The notes: generated from the letters alone by a model not told the origin. DNA of 64,000 nucleotides from Rouxiella sp. S1S-2 (GCF_009208105.1 NZ_WFKL01000001.1:4650001-4714000); one strand, 5' to 3'. Positions 36,494 through 47,858 are shown, counted from the first letter of the stretch. Program-made: numbers and translations.

Positions 36494-38932
36494 CTACGAA
36501 TATTTTTTCGTCCTGCGCGTCGGCACGGCCTCGGCGGGATTGTCCGGCCACGGATGCTTAGGGTAGCGGCCTTTCATCTCTTTTTGAACCTCACGATAGG
36601 AGCCCTGCCAGAAGGCGGCCAAATCGCTGGTTATCTGCAACGGGCGATGCGCGGGTGACAGCAACTCCAGCACTACCGCCACGCGCCCCTCGGCAAGCAT
36701 CGGACTACGCTGCTCGCCAAACATCTCCTGCAAACGCACCGAGAGCGTCGGGGGTTGGTCGCTATGATAGCGGATTGCCAGCCGGCTGCCAGTCGGAACG
36801 GTATAATGTGTGGGTAAATTCGCGTCAAGACTCTGGCGCTGGTTCCAGTTCATCAGACGCAGCAGCGCGTCGTTCAGGTCAATCTGCTGCAACGCCCGCA
36901 GGCTGCGAACGCCGTTTAATGACGGCAGCAGCCATTGTTCCAGCGAATCTAGCAGGCTCTGTTCATCCACCGCCGGCCATTCCCGTTCAGGGAGCCATTT
37001 TTCAGCACAGCCTAAACGCACTCGTAGCTGCTCTGCCTGCGGCGACCAGCTGAGAGCCTGCAGTCCCTGAGCGCGGACCCACTCAAGTAACGCCTGCTGC
37101 AAATCCTCATCGGCGGGTTTAGCCAGCGGCTGCGCTTTTAGCACCAGTCGCCCCACCTGCCAGCGACGCCAGGCGCGGAGCGTGCCTTTTTCTTCATCCC
37201 ACTCCACGGCTGTTTGCTCTTTTACGGCGTGGGGCAGGCGCGTCGCAAGCTGGGTAGCATCCAAGGTGATCGCCAGCAGGATACGGGCGTCAGGGCTGTT
37301 GTTACCCTGCAGCAACTGTGGCGCAACCAGCCAGGCCGCGCGGCTCAGCGCGTCGTCCTGCGACAGCGAAGCGCCGAGTCCGTTAGCCAGAAGATAGCGG
37401 CCATCAAGACCGCGACGCTCGGCAATTCTGTCGCTAAACGCCTCGGCCAACAGCCAAGGTGCCAGCGAAACGTCAACCTGACCGCTGCTGCGCGACAAGC
37501 GTTGAACCAATTGGCGCGCACGGCGCTGCCAGTGAGGCTGTGGGCGACTCAGCCAATAATCGATATCCGGCTGTCCGCCGCGCGGGGGTTCTTCCATTAT
37601 GGCCACCAGTAGAGCCGCGGTGGCCAGCGCGTCACTGCTCTGGCGTTCGGCCTGCACCAGCATCGCCGCCAAACGGGGTTCACAGCCCACCTGCGACATA
37701 TTGCGGCCCAGCGCGGTCAGCTTGCCCTGAGCATCGACGGCGCCAAGTGACGTAAGCAGTCGCCGGGCAGCGTCAAGCGCCACCGCGGGCGGCGCGTCCA
37801 GCCAGATCAGTTGCGAAGCATCAAAGCATCCCCACTGCAAAAGCTCTAGCCATAAACCGCTCAAATCGCTATGTAATATTTCGGCTTCGCTTTGCAGCGT
37901 CGCGCGCTCGGCCTGTTCTTTACTGAACAAATGCCAGCACTGACCTTCTTCAAGTCGTCCTGCACGCCCTGCACGCTGGGTCATCGCCGCCTGACTGATG
38001 CGCTGCGTAATCAGTCGCGTCAATCCGGTGCGCAAATCAAACTGCGCGCTGCGCTCCAGCCCGCTGTCGACGACCAATCGAATGCCCTCAATGGTAAGAC
38101 TGGTTTCGGCAATGTTAGTCGCGAGCACCACTTTACGGCGGCCAGCGGGCGAAGGCTGAATGGCTTTTTGCTGCTGTTCGAGCGAAAGCGCGCCATACAG
38201 CGGACAGAGGTCGACATCGTTGCCCAACCTGCCGGTAAGCAAATTTTGAGTACGCGTTATCTCCGCCACGCCGGGTAAAAACAGCAGCATCGAGCCGTGA
38301 TTTTCAGCCATCAATCGGCTTACGATGCGCGCAACGCCCTCATCCAGGCGCTCGTGGCTGGCCAGCGGCAGATAATCACGCTCGACCGGAAAACTGCGCC
38401 CCTGTGAAATAATCACCGGCGCATCGGGCAATAAGGGTGAAAGTCTAGCGTTATCAAGCGTGGCCGACATAATAAGCAGACGCAAATCTTCCCGCAGCCC
38501 CTGCTGCACGTCGAGCAGCAGCGCAAGCGCCAGATCGGCCTGTAAACTGCGTTCGTGAAACTCGTCGAGGATCACCAGCGAATACTCAGCCAGCTCCGGG
38601 TCTTGCTGCACCATACGGGTCAAAATACCTTCGGTCACCACCTCAAGACGCGTCTCGGCGCTGATTTTGGACTCAGCCCGCATGCGATAGCCAACAGTTT
38701 GTCCCGGCTGTTCGCCCAGTTGCTGAGCCAACCGATAGGCCACGCTCTTAGCCGCCAGCCTGCGCGGTTCAAGCAGCAAAATTTTGCCGGAAAAAATGCC
38801 CGACGTGAGGATTTGCAACGGTAACCAGGTGGATTTCCCCGCGCCGGTGGGTGCATGCAACAACACCTGCGGCGCCTGTTGCAGCGCTGCAATAATTTGG
38901 TTCAGTACGGCACCCACGGGCAGTAAGGACAC
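36494..38932 (-). CDS. hrpB: DEAH-family ATP-dependent helicase HrpB
   Basis: HrpB is a DEAH/RHA-type RNA helicase of uncertain cellular role. The 812 residues show Walker A APTGAGKSTWLP, motif II DEFH (ILDEFHERS), motif III SAT, TNIAETSLTI and motif VI QRAGRAGR, followed by HA2 and HrpB-specific C-terminal domains. The start is a GTG with GGAGAG five to ten bases upstream. It diverges from thpR. The 184 bp between hrpB and mrcB hold only the mrcB promoter region. Confidence 0.95.
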   Translation of the reverse strand: MSLLPVGAVLNQIIAALQQAPQVLLHAPTGAGKSTWLPLQILTSGIFSGKILLLEPRRLAAKSVAYRLAQQLGEQPGQTVGYRMRAESKISAETRLEVVTEGILTRMVQQDPELAEYSLVILDEFHERSLQADLALALLLDVQQGLREDLRLLIMSATLDNARLSPLLPDAPVIISQGRSFPVERDYLPLASHERLDEGVARIVSRLMAENHGSMLLFLPGVAEITRTQNLLTGRLGNDVDLCPLYGALSLEQQQKAIQPSPAGRRKVVLATNIAETSLTIEGIRLVVDSGLERSAQFDLRTGLTRLITQRISQAAMTQRAGRAGRLEEGQCWHLFSKEQAERATLQSEAEILHSDLSGLWLELLQWGCFDASQLIWLDAPPAVALDAARRLLTSLGAVDAQGKLTALGRNMSQVGCEPRLAAMLVQAERQSSDALATAALLVAIMEEPPRGGQPDIDYWLSRPQPHWQRRARQLVQRLSRSSGQVDVSLAPWLLAEAFSDRIAERRGLDGRYLLANGLGASLSQDDALSRAAWLVAPQLLQGNNSPDARILLAITLDATQLATRLPHAVKEQTAVEWDEEKGTLRAWRRWQVGRLVLKAQPLAKPADEDLQQALLEWVRAQGLQALSWSPQAEQLRVRLGCAEKWLPEREWPAVDEQSLLDSLEQWLLPSLNGVRSLRALQQIDLNDALLRLMNWNQRQSLDANLPTHYTVPTGSRLAIRYHSDQPPTLSVRLQEMFGEQRSPMLAEGRVAVVLELLSPAHRPLQITSDLAAFWQGSYREVQKEMKGRYPKHPWPDNPAEAVPTRRTKKYS

Positions 38933-39070
38933 GGACTCTCCATGATAAATTCAAGATTAAGGCTCGGCATTGTAATAGAAAAAATTGTCGCCGGGCGGGA
39001 TGAATTGTAGCATTCAGGCTCGCTGGCGGTATGTAGCCGCGCCCAGCGTTGTTACCTTAAAGGAAATTTA

Positions 39071-39619
39071 ATGCCTGAATCACGCCGCCTGTTCTTTGCC
39101 CTTTCTCTGCCAATGGCGCTGCAAAAGCAGGTCATACGGTGGCGCGCGGACAATTTTGAACCGGAAGACGGACGTCCGGTTGCCGCCGCAAACCTGCACC
39201 TGACGCTGGCATTTCTGGGCGAGGTCAGTGACCAAAAAGCTGGCGTACTGCGCGAGATTGCCACGCGAATTCAGTCCCCCGCCTTCAGCCTGCGGCTCGA
39301 CGACCTGGGTCATTGGCCGCGGCCCGGCGTCGTTTGGCTAGGAACCCGCCGCGCACCGCTCGCACTGCTGCAGCTGGCCTCGCTGCTGCGCTCACACGCG
39401 GCGCGCAACGGCTGTCATCAGTCTACGTTACCGTTTCATCCGCACGTGTCCTTGCTGCGCGGCGCAACGCGTCCCGTAGCCTTACCGGCGGCAACGCCGC
39501 AGTGGCAGCTCGACGCGACTGATTTTTCGCTCTACGAGTCCCGCTTTCATCAGGGACGCACGCGCTATCAATGTCTGCAAAGCTGGCCATTGCTCGCCAC
39601 ACCGCCGCCACCTTGTTAA
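39071..39619 (+). CDS. thpR: RNA 2',3'-cyclic phosphodiesterase
   Basis: ThpR (LigT) belongs to the 2H phosphoesterase family, which opens 2',3'-cyclic phosphates and can act on 2'-5' RNA links. The two catalytic H-x-T/S-x motifs are present in the 182 residues: HLTLAFLG near residue 43 and HPHVSLL near residue 125. AAAGGAAATTTA precedes the ATG. It starts the run thpR-sfsA on the forward strand, divergent from hrpB. Confidence 0.92.
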   Translation: MPESRRLFFALSLPMALQKQVIRWRADNFEPEDGRPVAAANLHLTLAFLGEVSDQKAGVLREIATRIQSPAFSLRLDDLGHWPRPGVVWLGTRRAPLALLQLASLLRSHAARNGCHQSTLPFHPHVSLLRGATRPVALPAATPQWQLDATDFSLYESRFHQGRTRYQCLQSWPLLATPPPPC

Positions 39620-39635
39620 TCAGAGAGCCGATTTG

Positions 39636-40346
39636 ATGCAATTCCTCCCGCCACTTCAACCGGCAACGCTTATCAAACGTTACAAACGTTTTCTCGCCGA
39701 CGTGATAACGGCCGATGGCCGTGAATTAACGCTGCACTGCGCCAATACCGGTGCCATGACCGGCTGTGCAACGCCGGGTGATACCGTGTGGTATTCAACC
39801 TCGGATAATCTGAAAAGGAAGTACGCCCACAGTTGGGAATTATCCGAAACGCAGAGCGGACACTGGATTTGCGTTAACACACTGCGCGCCAATCAGGTGG
39901 TGCGGGAGGCGATTGAAAATGATCGCATTCCCGAATTATCTGGTTACAGTAAACTGACCGCCGAAGTGCGATACGGTGCTGAAAATAGCCGTATAGACTT
40001 GCTATTACAGGCAGATAATCGCCCCAACTGCTATATTGAAGTGAAATCTGTCACCTTGTTGCAACACGGCTGTGGATACTTTCCAGATGCGGTGACGCTG
40101 CGCGGCCAAAAGCATTTACGAGAGTTGCAGGCGATGGCAGAACAGGGTCAGCGAACGGTATTATTTTTCGCTGTATTGCATTCAGGCATTGAAACTGTGG
40201 CTCCGGCACACCATATTGATCCCCGCTACGCAGAATTATTGGCGCAGGTGCAGCAAAATGGAGTTGAAGTAGTCTGTTATGGTGCCGCTCTTTCGGCAGA
40301 GGGAATTCACCTCGCCAAACCGTTGCACCTCGTCTCTAAAAAATGA
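39636..40346 (+). CDS. sfsA: SfsA family nucleic-acid-binding protein
   Basis: SfsA was described as a DNA-binding stimulator of maltose genes and has a nuclease-like fold; its exact role is unclear. The ATG at 39636 (236 residues) is preferred over the TTG one codon earlier. Family segments are [31 protein letters not shown] and [12 protein letters not shown], where the acidic residues form the nuclease-like site. It lies 16 bp after thpR, so they are probably co-transcribed. Confidence 0.93.
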   Translation: MQFLPPLQPATLIKRYKRFLADVITADGRELTLHCANTGAMTGCATPGDTVWYSTSDNLKRKYAHSWELSETQSGHWICVNTLRANQVVREAIENDRIPELSGYSKLTAEVRYGAENSRIDLLLQADNRPNCYIEVKSVTLLQHGCGYFPDAVTLRGQKHLRELQAMAEQGQRTVLFFAVLHSGIETVAPAHHIDPRYAELLAQVQQNGVEVVCYGAALSAEGIHLAKPLHLVSKK

Positions 40347-40530
40347 TTGTAGATTTACTGAATTGAAGTCGTCAGCAGCTAAAACCATCGGGTGCGGATA
40401 CGCTTTCCATCACATGCTTGTCAAGTGGCTGTGAGGAATAATTGCCAACCTCCCCGCCTTCTGGTATTTATAGCGGCCTGATTTTTTCCCCACGTTGGGG
40501 ATCGATAGTGCGTTATGTAGGAGAAGCATC

Positions 40531-40986
40531 ATGCAAGAAGGGAAAACCCGTAAAACCTCGTCCCTGAGCATTCTCGCCATCGCTGGGGTGGAGCCATATC
40601 AAGAGAAGCCAGGCGAAGAGTACATGAACGGCGCCCAGCTGGACCACTTCAAAAAAATTCTTGAAGCATGGCGCAATCAGCTCAGGGATGAAGTTGACCG
40701 TACCGTTACGCACATGCAGGAAGAAGCAGCCAACTTCCCTGACCCGGCAGACCGTGCCACTCAGGAAGAAGAGTTCAGCCTTGAACTGCGTAACCGCGAT
40801 CGCGAACGTAAGCTGATTAAAAAAATTGAGAAAACGTTGAAAAAAGTGGAAGACGAGGATTTCGGTTACTGTGAATCCTGTGGCGTAGAGATTGGTATCC
40901 GCCGTCTTGAAGCTCGTCCTACCGCTGATCTTTGCATCGACTGTAAAACTCTGGCAGAAATCCGCGAAAAGCAGATGGCTGGCTAA
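40531..40986 (+). CDS. dksA: RNA polymerase-binding transcription factor DksA
   Basis: DksA binds the RNA polymerase secondary channel and, with ppGpp, drives the stringent response. The ATG at 40531 (151 residues, as in K-12) has TAGGAGAA just upstream. The coiled coil (about 35-108) carries the tip acidic pair in [13 protein letters not shown]. The C4 zinc finger is complete (CESCGVEIG and [10 protein letters not shown]). The gene has its own upstream gap of 184 bp, and gluQ follows after 74 bp as in K-12. Confidence 0.97.
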   Translation: MQEGKTRKTSSLSILAIAGVEPYQEKPGEEYMNGAQLDHFKKILEAWRNQLRDEVDRTVTHMQEEAANFPDPADRATQEEEFSLELRNRDRERKLIKKIEKTLKKVEDEDFGYCESCGVEIGIRRLEARPTADLCIDCKTLAEIREKQMAG

Positions 40987-41060
40987 GTTACGGGATCTCA
41001 CGCGGTGCGGCATTACGATTATGATGCCCACCGCGCTCTCCTGAAAAAGAAGTCCCCGCT

Positions 41061-41939
41061 ATGTCTACCTCTCCCTACATTGGTCGTTTTGCTCCCTCGC
41101 CCTCGGGTGACCTCCACTTTGGTTCTCTGATTGCCGCACTCGGCAGCTATTTGCACGCCCGTTCACTCGGCGGGAAGTGGCTAGTGCGCATTGATGACCT
41201 CGACCCGCCGCGTGAGGTGCCAGGCAGTGCCGGCAGAATATTGGCTTCGCTTGAGCAATACGGACTGGAGTGGGACGGCGACGTGGTGTGGCAGTCTCGA
41301 CGTCACGAAGCTTATCGCGAAACGTTGGACTGGCTGCACCAGCAGGGTAAAAGCTATTACTGCACCTGCACGCGTCAGCGCATTTCACGGCTGGGCGGCA
41401 CGTACGACGGCCACTGCCGCTGTGCCGGACAGGGTCCCGAGAATGCGTCCATACGTTTGCACCAAACGCTGCCAGTGGCGCGTTTTCACGATGAGCTGCA
41501 GGGCGAATTTATCGCCGATGCAGGCCTTGCCGAAGAAGATTTTATTATTCGTCGGCGCGACGGGCTGTTTGCCTATAACCTGGCCGTGGTCATTGACGAC
41601 CATTTTCAAGGGGTGAACCACATCGTACGCGGCGCTGACCTGATTGCACCGACGGTTCGTCAGCTGTCGCTGTATCAGCATTTGGGGTTACCCGCGCCCA
41701 GTTACGTTCACTTACCGTTGGCCTGCAACGCCAACGGTGACAAATTATCGAAGCAAAACCATGCTCCTGCGTTGCCCACCGGCGATCCGCGACCAATAAT
41801 TGTGCAAACCCTGATTTTTTTAGGACAATCTTTACCAGAAAGCTGGCAGGATTTAACTTTGCCTTTATTATTACGCTGGGCCGTAGCGCATTGGTCGTTG
41901 GAAAAAGTTCCACGCAAAGCCAGTGTGAGCTATGATTAG
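41061..41939 (+). CDS. gluQ: Glutamyl-queuosine tRNA(Asp) synthetase
   Basis: GluQ-RS attaches glutamate to the queuosine in the wobble position of tRNA(Asp). It is a truncated glutamyl-tRNA synthetase lacking the anticodon-binding domain, matching the 292-residue length. The HIGH-like motif is in [19 protein letters not shown], the zinc-binding cysteines in [10 protein letters not shown] and DGHCRC, and the KMSKS-like motif is DKLSKQNH. It is 74 bp downstream of dksA and 50 bp before the AUU start of pcnB. Confidence 0.95.
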   Translation: MSTSPYIGRFAPSPSGDLHFGSLIAALGSYLHARSLGGKWLVRIDDLDPPREVPGSAGRILASLEQYGLEWDGDVVWQSRRHEAYRETLDWLHQQGKSYYCTCTRQRISRLGGTYDGHCRCAGQGPENASIRLHQTLPVARFHDELQGEFIADAGLAEEDFIIRRRDGLFAYNLAVVIDDHFQGVNHIVRGADLIAPTVRQLSLYQHLGLPAPSYVHLPLACNANGDKLSKQNHAPALPTGDPRPIIVQTLIFLGQSLPESWQDLTLPLLLRWAVAHWSLEKVPRKASVSYD

Positions 41940-41989
41940 CCGCTGTTTTTAAGTTGCGCCATTTTTATCCGTCACTATCGAGGTGTACC

Positions 41990-43558
41990 ATTTTTACCCG
42001 AGTAGCCAATTTTTGCCGTAAGGTGCTAGTTCGTGAAGATAAAATCATTCGTGAGGAGACGCCTGTTCACGAAGATAAAGGCCACCGCGATCCCGTCACT
42101 TCTTCTGAAGTTGAACACGTGAAGGCGCGCGCGCCTGAACCACGTGAAAGACGCAGTGCTCCTCGCCAGTCGCCGCGCACTCAACCAGCACAGCAAAAAT
42201 CTGTGAGCAAACACAGCGACGCATCGTCCGATACCATGACGATTATTCCGCGTGAGCGCCACAATATTTCGCGCAGAGACATCAGTGACAATGCGCTGAA
42301 GGTGCTCTATCGCTTGAATAAATCCGGCTATGAAGCTTATCTGGTCGGCGGCGGTGTTCGTGACCTGCTGCTGGATAAAAAACCGAAGGACTTTGATATT
42401 ACGACCAACGCTACGCCGGAGCAGGTGCGTAAACTGTTCCGCAACTGCCGTTTAGTGGGACGTCGCTTCCGTCTGGCCCACGTCATGTTTGGTCCAGAAA
42501 TTATTGAAGTCGCCACCTTCCGTGGACACCACGAGCAGCTTGAGGAAACGGATGATAAAAATCTGTCTCAGCAGGCGCAAAATGGCATGCTGCTGCGCGA
42601 CAACATCTTTGGTTCGATTGAGGAAGATGCTCAGCGCCGTGATTTCACCATCAACAGCATGTACTACGGAATTTCAGATTTCACGTTGCGTGACTTTACC
42701 GGTGGCCTGAAGGATCTGCAGGACGGCATTATCCGTCTGATTGGCGATCCTGAGACACGTTATCGCGAAGATCCGGTGCGCATGCTGCGCGCCGTGCGCT
42801 TTGCCGCAAAGCTGGAGATGACCATCAGTCCAGAAACCGCCGAGCCTATTCCACGCCTGGCGGCGCTGCTGCATGAAATTCCCCCGGCGCGTCTGTTTGA
42901 AGAATCGCTTAAACTGCTGCAGGCTGGCTACGGTTTCAGAACGGCCCAGCTGTTGCGTGAATATCAACTGTTCCAACCGCTGTTTCCACTCATTGCTCGT
43001 CAGTTTACCGAGCGTGGCGACAGTCCGATGGAGCGCATTCTGGATCAGGTGCTGAAAAACACCGACCATCGTTTGCACAATGACATGCGGGTTAATCCGG
43101 CGTTTTTGTTCGCCGCCATGCTCTGGTACCCGGTGATTGAGCATGCTCAAAAGCTGGCACAGGAAGGCGGTTTGACCTATTACGACGCGTTCTCGCTGGC
43201 GATGAACGACGTGCTGGACGAACAGTGCCGCTCATTGGCCATCCCGAAACGTATTACTACGCTGGTGCGTGATATCTGGGCGCTACAGTTGCGCCTCTCC
43301 CGTCGTCAGGGTAAACGTGCGCACAAGCTGATGGAGCATCCGAAATTCCGCGCCGCCTTTGATCTGCTGGCGCTGCGCGCTGAGGTTGAGCAACATCGTG
43401 AGCTGCAAAGCCTGACGCAGTGGTGGAGCGAGTTCCAGGAAGCGACCCCCGCTTCGCAAAAGAACATGCTTGGCACCTTGGGTGATGATGCAGCACCACG
43501 GCGCAACCGCACACGTCGTCCTCGCAAGCGCGCCCCTCGCGCGGGCAATAGTCAATGA
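41990..43558 (+). CDS. pcnB: Poly(A) polymerase I, AUU start
   Basis: PcnB adds 3' poly(A) tails that target RNA for decay. I place the start at the ATT of 41990-41992, which begins [12 protein letters not shown] exactly where K-12 pcnB uses its rare AUU. GAGGTG lies five bases upstream, and no ATG, GTG or TTG stands at that point. The only earlier in-frame start, TTG 41954, lacks a ribosome site. The 522-residue product has the nucleotidyltransferase motif [19 protein letters not shown] and a basic C-terminus ([14 protein letters not shown]). An extra charged, Pro/Ser-rich segment (about residues 15-80) before [14 protein letters not shown] makes the N-terminus longer than in K-12. The stop overlaps folK as ATGA. 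Confidence 0.95.
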   Translation: MFTRVANFCRKVLVREDKIIREETPVHEDKGHRDPVTSSEVEHVKARAPEPRERRSAPRQSPRTQPAQQKSVSKHSDASSDTMTIIPRERHNISRRDISDNALKVLYRLNKSGYEAYLVGGGVRDLLLDKKPKDFDITTNATPEQVRKLFRNCRLVGRRFRLAHVMFGPEIIEVATFRGHHEQLEETDDKNLSQQAQNGMLLRDNIFGSIEEDAQRRDFTINSMYYGISDFTLRDFTGGLKDLQDGIIRLIGDPETRYREDPVRMLRAVRFAAKLEMTISPETAEPIPRLAALLHEIPPARLFEESLKLLQAGYGFRTAQLLREYQLFQPLFPLIARQFTERGDSPMERILDQVLKNTDHRLHNDMRVNPAFLFAAMLWYPVIEHAQKLAQEGGLTYYDAFSLAMNDVLDEQCRSLAIPKRITTLVRDIWALQLRLSRRQGKRAHKLMEHPKFRAAFDLLALRAEVEQHRELQSLTQWWSEFQEATPASQKNMLGTLGDDAAPRRNRTRRPRKRAPRAGNSQ

Positions 43559-44034
43559 TTCGGGTTTACATTGCGCTTGGCAGTAATCTTGCCAAGCCGG
43601 TGGACCAGGTAAACTGTGCGCTGGAGGCTCTGGCGCATTTACCCCGTACCCGTTTGGTGCAAACCTCTTCGTTCTATCGCAGTAAACCCCTTGGTCCGCA
43701 GAACCAGCCAGACTTTCTCAATGCCGTCGTCGCGCTTGATACGCACCTGCCAGCACACGAGCTGCTCGACGGGACACAGTCGATCGAACAGAATCAGGGC
43801 CGGGTGCGCAAAGCAGAACGTTGGGGACCACGCACGCTGGACCTCGACATGCTGCTTTATGGCAATGAAATTATTACCAGCGAGCGCCTCACGGTGCCGC
43901 ATTACGACATCAAGAACCGCGAGTTCATGCTTTATCCGCTGGCTGAAATCGCCCCTGATATCGTCTTCCCCGACGGCGAGACGCTGCTGGAGCTGCTAAA
44001 GCGCGTGCCGCTAAACGGGCTTACGCGCTGGTAA
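43555..44034 (+). CDS. folK: 6-hydroxymethyl-7,8-dihydropterin pyrophosphokinase
   Basis: FolK transfers pyrophosphate from ATP to the dihydropterin in folate synthesis. The 159 residues show [21 protein letters not shown] and the HPPK signature [17 protein letters not shown] with the two magnesium-binding Asp residues. Its ATG overlaps the pcnB stop by four bases, so the genes are translationally coupled, as in K-12. It converges on opgD with only 7 bp between stops and no obvious terminator. Confidence 0.97.
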   Translation: MIRVYIALGSNLAKPVDQVNCALEALAHLPRTRLVQTSSFYRSKPLGPQNQPDFLNAVVALDTHLPAHELLDGTQSIEQNQGRVRKAERWGPRTLDLDMLLYGNEIITSERLTVPHYDIKNREFMLYPLAEIAPDIVFPDGETLLELLKRVPLNGLTRW

Positions 44035-44041
44035 TCGAGTG

Positions 44042-45646
44042 CTAAATCCCCTGCAACGGCCTCGGTGAAGAACGGAAGGGCAGATATTGGTACATCCAAG
44101 TCTCTGACAGCGTTTTATCGCCCTCTTTAAGAAAGAGCCTAAGCTCTACCGGCTCTTTACCCTCAACGTGTAGGTCAAATACGGCGCGCCAGTTGCCTTG
44201 TCCACCCGGTGCCTTTTCGACCTTAACACCTTCAATCGTGCCGCGTGATGCCCAGATAACGGCCTCGGGCTTAGCGTCGGCAGGCAGTACATCTAAAACC
44301 TCACCTCGGTATTCGACGATAAATTTACGCGCGTCAGGATCAGGATAAGCTCCAGGGTTACCGCCTCGACCCAGCCGCGTTGACCCACAGCGGGCCAACG
44401 GTGACGGATAAGGCTCATCAGCCAACCAGTGCAGCCGATAGCTAAATTGATGCTCGCTTCCGGCTTTCGCCTCCTGCTTTGGTACCCACATCGCGACAAT
44501 GTTGTCGTAAATTTCGTCATCGGTCGGGATTTCAACCAGTTGCACAGCGCCTTCACCCCACTCACCTTTCGGTTCTATCCATAGGTCTGGACGTCGCTCA
44601 TAGCCGACGGACCCTAGATAACTCTTGAAGTCGCGATCTTTTTGCAGCAGGCCAAAACCGCGTGGGTTGTTGTCGTCAAAAGCCGAGACCATCACCTGCA
44701 GCGGATTGTTCAGCGGCCGCCAAATATGCTCTCCCTTGCCGGTCCACATTGCCAAACCGTCGGAGTCATGCACTTCTGGCCGCCAGTCGGAAGCCGATCC
44801 TTTCGCCATTTTCGAAAACCAGAACATTGAAGTCTGCGGGGCAATACCCAATCGGCCAACGTCGCGGCGTAAAAACAGCGAACAATCAACGTCCATCACC
44901 ACGCCTTTGGTGCGTTGCAATACAAACCGATAGGCGCCGCAAATACTTGGGCCGTCGAGTAGCGCGTAGACCACCAGCTGATTGCTATCTTCTTGCGGTG
45001 TCTCGAACCAGAAGTGCGTGAATTCGGGGAACTCTTCTTGGGTGTCGCCCAGCACGGTGTTAATCGCAATACCGCGCGCCGACAGTCCAAACTGTCCCTG
45101 CTCGCCTACGGCACGAAAATAAGAGGCACCAATAAATGACACCCAGTCTTTCTCCGAATTTTTTTTGAGGAGCTGCTGATTTTCCAAAATACGAAAGCCG
45201 CTAAAAACATTGCCTTTCAAATCTGGGGAAACGCCGTGGGCATTATCGGGGAACGTAAAATAATCAATGCTTTGAATAATCTCGCGTGTGCGTTTATTTT
45301 CAACTACCGACATTTTTACCGGCGTACGATGCAAACTATTCACGCTAAAAAAGGTGACGGGGAAGCGGCTAACGCCTGTATTGAAGAGTGCGTAATCAGG
45401 GTTGTAGATAATTTTTCGGTACACGTCGTAATTTATATTGGCTAGCGCACTTTCCGCCACCTGATCGGGCGCGTGATAGGGTTTTGCGGCACTTTCTTTT
45501 GCCTGCTGCACCAGCGCATCGTAAGAAAAGGGATGTTCAGACCCGAGTTTTAATCGCTGAGCGGCAAACACTTCAGGGGTAAAACCCAATGCGGCCAGCG
45601 CCATTGAGAATGAGGTATAAGTAAGCAAGTCACGTCGTGTAACCAT
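44042..45646 (-). CDS. opgD: Periplasmic glucan biosynthesis protein OpgD (MdoD)
   Basis: OpgD helps control the backbone structure of osmoregulated periplasmic glucans. The ATG at 45646 gives a 534-residue precursor with a twin-arginine leader (TRRDLLTYTSFSMALAALGF, cut after VFA), which is characteristic of OpgD rather than the Sec-exported OpgG. Family segments are VSFIGASYFRAVGEQGQFGL, LSARGIA and the C-terminal ETWMYQYLPF. It sits between folK and qseC, unlike K-12 where opgD is remote. Confidence 0.88.
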   Translation of the reverse strand: MVTRRDLLTYTSFSMALAALGFTPEVFAAQRLKLGSEHPFSYDALVQQAKESAAKPYHAPDQVAESALANINYDVYRKIIYNPDYALFNTGVSRFPVTFFSVNSLHRTPVKMSVVENKRTREIIQSIDYFTFPDNAHGVSPDLKGNVFSGFRILENQQLLKKNSEKDWVSFIGASYFRAVGEQGQFGLSARGIAINTVLGDTQEEFPEFTHFWFETPQEDSNQLVVYALLDGPSICGAYRFVLQRTKGVVMDVDCSLFLRRDVGRLGIAPQTSMFWFSKMAKGSASDWRPEVHDSDGLAMWTGKGEHIWRPLNNPLQVMVSAFDDNNPRGFGLLQKDRDFKSYLGSVGYERRPDLWIEPKGEWGEGAVQLVEIPTDDEIYDNIVAMWVPKQEAKAGSEHQFSYRLHWLADEPYPSPLARCGSTRLGRGGNPGAYPDPDARKFIVEYRGEVLDVLPADAKPEAVIWASRGTIEGVKVEKAPGGQGNWRAVFDLHVEGKEPVELRLFLKEGDKTLSETWMYQYLPFRSSPRPLQGI

Positions 45647-45731
45647 AAACAGCACCAATCCATGATAATAAATAAATTCTTTTAAACCAGAAGGTTAAAT
45701 AAAATTTATTTGGTGAGATATGCTGTCTATT

Positions 45732-47135
45732 TTAGCAAACATTCAGCGAAACCCTTAACCCGCACTGTGGATTATTGGTATAGCTTACGCTTATACCGTG
45801 CAGTTGCGCGATGCGCAGTACGATTGAAATACCCAATCCACTGCCGCTCTGATCCTGACCTGGTGGGCGGTAAAATCGCTCGCCAAGTCTTTGTAATTGT
45901 TCGGTATTCATGCCTGGCCCGCGGTCCACGAGAGTCAGCCCTGAACGGCTAATCGTTACGCGAATTTCGCTGCCGCCGGGCGAATAACGAATGGCGTTAT
46001 CAAGCAGATTGCGCAGCATCAGTGATAACAACAGCGCCTGCCCGCACATAGGCGGCGGTGTACCGTTATTTTCTAATATCAGCTCAATACCATTACGATG
46101 AGCCGCGGTGTCTTGTTCTATCAGTGTTTGCGTAACCAGCGCGAGCCAGTCAACCGGCCCCGTCTCATCGTGCGAGGCGTCAAGCGTAGTGAAGGACTCA
46201 AGGCGTGAAAGGGTTAGCAACTGATCGACCAAGCGCGTTGCTCGGTCAATGCTGGTCGTCAGGTTCTGCACGGCGTTGTCTCTTACCCGTGCGTCATCGC
46301 CGGCCAGCTGTACCACTTCGGTCTGCACCCGCAGCGCCGCCAGAGGGCTGCGTAACTCATGCGCTGCATCAGAGGTGAAACGGCGCTCGCGCACCAGCAT
46401 GTCCTGAGTCCGGGCAAACAGCGCATTAAGTGACTGCACCAACGGCATGATTTCACCAGGCACTCGCTCTGTAGCCAGGGGCTGTGCATCATCTGCCGCG
46501 CGGCTCTGCAGCTCTTTGGCCACGCGCCGCAGAGGACGCAGTTCCAGACTGAGCATCACTATCATTGCCAGCATCAGCAGCGGCAGCGACGCCAGCCACG
46601 GAACCAGTTGCCCGCTGACCATGTCCCACGCCATATCACTGCGGTAATCGTATTCTTGCCCAACGGCAATGCGGTAATGGCCATCGGTCGAGGTCAGCCA
46701 TAGCACGCGCCAGCTGTTGTCATCATCCTTGAGCTCAGTATCGATAAAACCGTGCGCCTCGGAATTAAAACGCATGGCTTTACCGTGCTCGCCGTCGTTA
46801 AGCAGCATGTGCCCCTGACGGTCAAAAATAGCAAAGGTCAGCGCGTCATCATCAGTATGACCGCGATGATGCTTATCGACCATGGCCTTAGTTTCAGGCA
46901 TATTCTGCGTCTTTGCATCCAGCAGCATATCGCCAAGACCCGCCGTAGCGAGCCGTTTGGCAAACAGCATCTGCTGGGTATCAAAAACTTCATTAATCTT
47001 GTGCCGGGTCTGCTGCCAGGCAATGCTGCTGGCCACTGCCCAGGTAATAATTGCCAGTGCAGAAAAAAGTAAAATCAGCCGCAAACGCAGGCTCTTGTTC
47101 TTAAAACGCTTGCGCAGCTTGCTAAAAAAAATCAT
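45732..47135 (-). CDS. qseC: Sensor histidine kinase QseC
   Basis: QseC is an inner-membrane sensor kinase, reported in E. coli to respond to autoinducer-3 and catecholamines, partnering QseB. The 467 residues have two membrane helices (about 19-38 and 180-200) around a periplasmic sensor with [20 protein letters not shown]. The phospho-acceptor His is in [16 protein letters not shown], the N-box in [14 protein letters not shown] and the G-box in GSGLGISIV. It overlaps qseB by four bases (ATGA). PmrB is the main alternative; the periplasmic segment favours QseC. Confidence 0.88.
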   Translation of the reverse strand: MIFFSKLRKRFKNKSLRLRLILLFSALAIITWAVASSIAWQQTRHKINEVFDTQQMLFAKRLATAGLGDMLLDAKTQNMPETKAMVDKHHRGHTDDDALTFAIFDRQGHMLLNDGEHGKAMRFNSEAHGFIDTELKDDDNSWRVLWLTSTDGHYRIAVGQEYDYRSDMAWDMVSGQLVPWLASLPLLMLAMIVMLSLELRPLRRVAKELQSRAADDAQPLATERVPGEIMPLVQSLNALFARTQDMLVRERRFTSDAAHELRSPLAALRVQTEVVQLAGDDARVRDNAVQNLTTSIDRATRLVDQLLTLSRLESFTTLDASHDETGPVDWLALVTQTLIEQDTAAHRNGIELILENNGTPPPMCGQALLLSLMLRNLLDNAIRYSPGGSEIRVTISRSGLTLVDRGPGMNTEQLQRLGERFYRPPGQDQSGSGLGISIVLRIAQLHGISVSYTNNPQCGLRVSLNVC

Positions 47136-47794
47136 GTTTCATCACCCAGCACGTAGCCTACGCCGTGAACGGTGCGGATGCATCCGTTACCCAGCTTGCG
47201 TCGAAGATGGTGGATATGAACCTCAACCGCATTGCTACTGACCTCCTCATCCCAGCTGTAGAGCTTTTCCTGAATCAACTGGCGCGGCAACACGCGATTT
47301 TTATTGCGCAGAAACAGCTCCATTACCGCCACTTCACGCGGGGTAAGCACTATCACTTCGCCGTGAAGACTGACGCTGCGCCCTGCCGGGCAAAACTCGA
47401 TGCCGCCGTGCTGAATTTTGGGCGTGACCTGCCCGTGACGGCGGCGAATCAACGCCTCTAATCTGGCTGCAACCTCGGCCAGTGCAAAAGGTTTGCACAA
47501 ATAGTCATCGGCACCGGCCTGCAAACCGCCCACTCTCTCTTCAAGCGCGTCTCTGGCAGTCAGGATAAGCACTGGGGTGTCACGCCCTTCCTGACGCCAT
47601 TGGCGCAGCAACAGCATGCCGTCGAGGCCAGGCAAGCTGAGGTCGAGCACCACCGCATCATAAGGTGCACTGTCGAGCGCATTCTTACCGGTAACGCCGT
47701 CGGTAAACCAGTCTAGAGTGAATCCCAGTCGTGTCAGGCCAACCTTAATCCCGTCGCCAATCATTTTGTCGTCTTCGATCAATAGAATCCGCAT
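47132..47794 (-). CDS. qseB: OmpR-family response regulator QseB
   Basis: QseB is the DNA-binding partner of QseC. The 220 residues have a receiver domain with acidic pocket EDD (7-9), phospho-acceptor Asp51 (VVLDLSLPG) and conserved Lys (LCKPFALAE). A winged-helix domain follows, with [12 protein letters not shown] and a C-terminal recognition region [13 protein letters not shown]. Upstream, TTAAG direct repeats (47859-47874) suggest autoregulation. It diverges from panB. Confidence 0.92.
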   Translation of the reverse strand: MRILLIEDDKMIGDGIKVGLTRLGFTLDWFTDGVTGKNALDSAPYDAVVLDLSLPGLDGMLLLRQWRQEGRDTPVLILTARDALEERVGGLQAGADDYLCKPFALAEVAARLEALIRRRHGQVTPKIQHGGIEFCPAGRSVSLHGEVIVLTPREVAVMELFLRNKNRVLPRQLIQEKLYSWDEEVSSNAVEVHIHHLRRKLGNGCIRTVHGVGYVLGDET

Positions 47795-47858
47795 CTTTTG
47801 CTCATTCTCCTTGTTAAGGCTTGCAGAGACATCCTTAAATCAGTATACCCAAGCCTGA

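Noticed and set aside
41954..41989. TTG start for pcnB 12 codons upstream
   Set aside because: No ribosome site, and the ATT at 41990 has GAGGTG upstream and begins the conserved [10 protein letters not shown] sequence.
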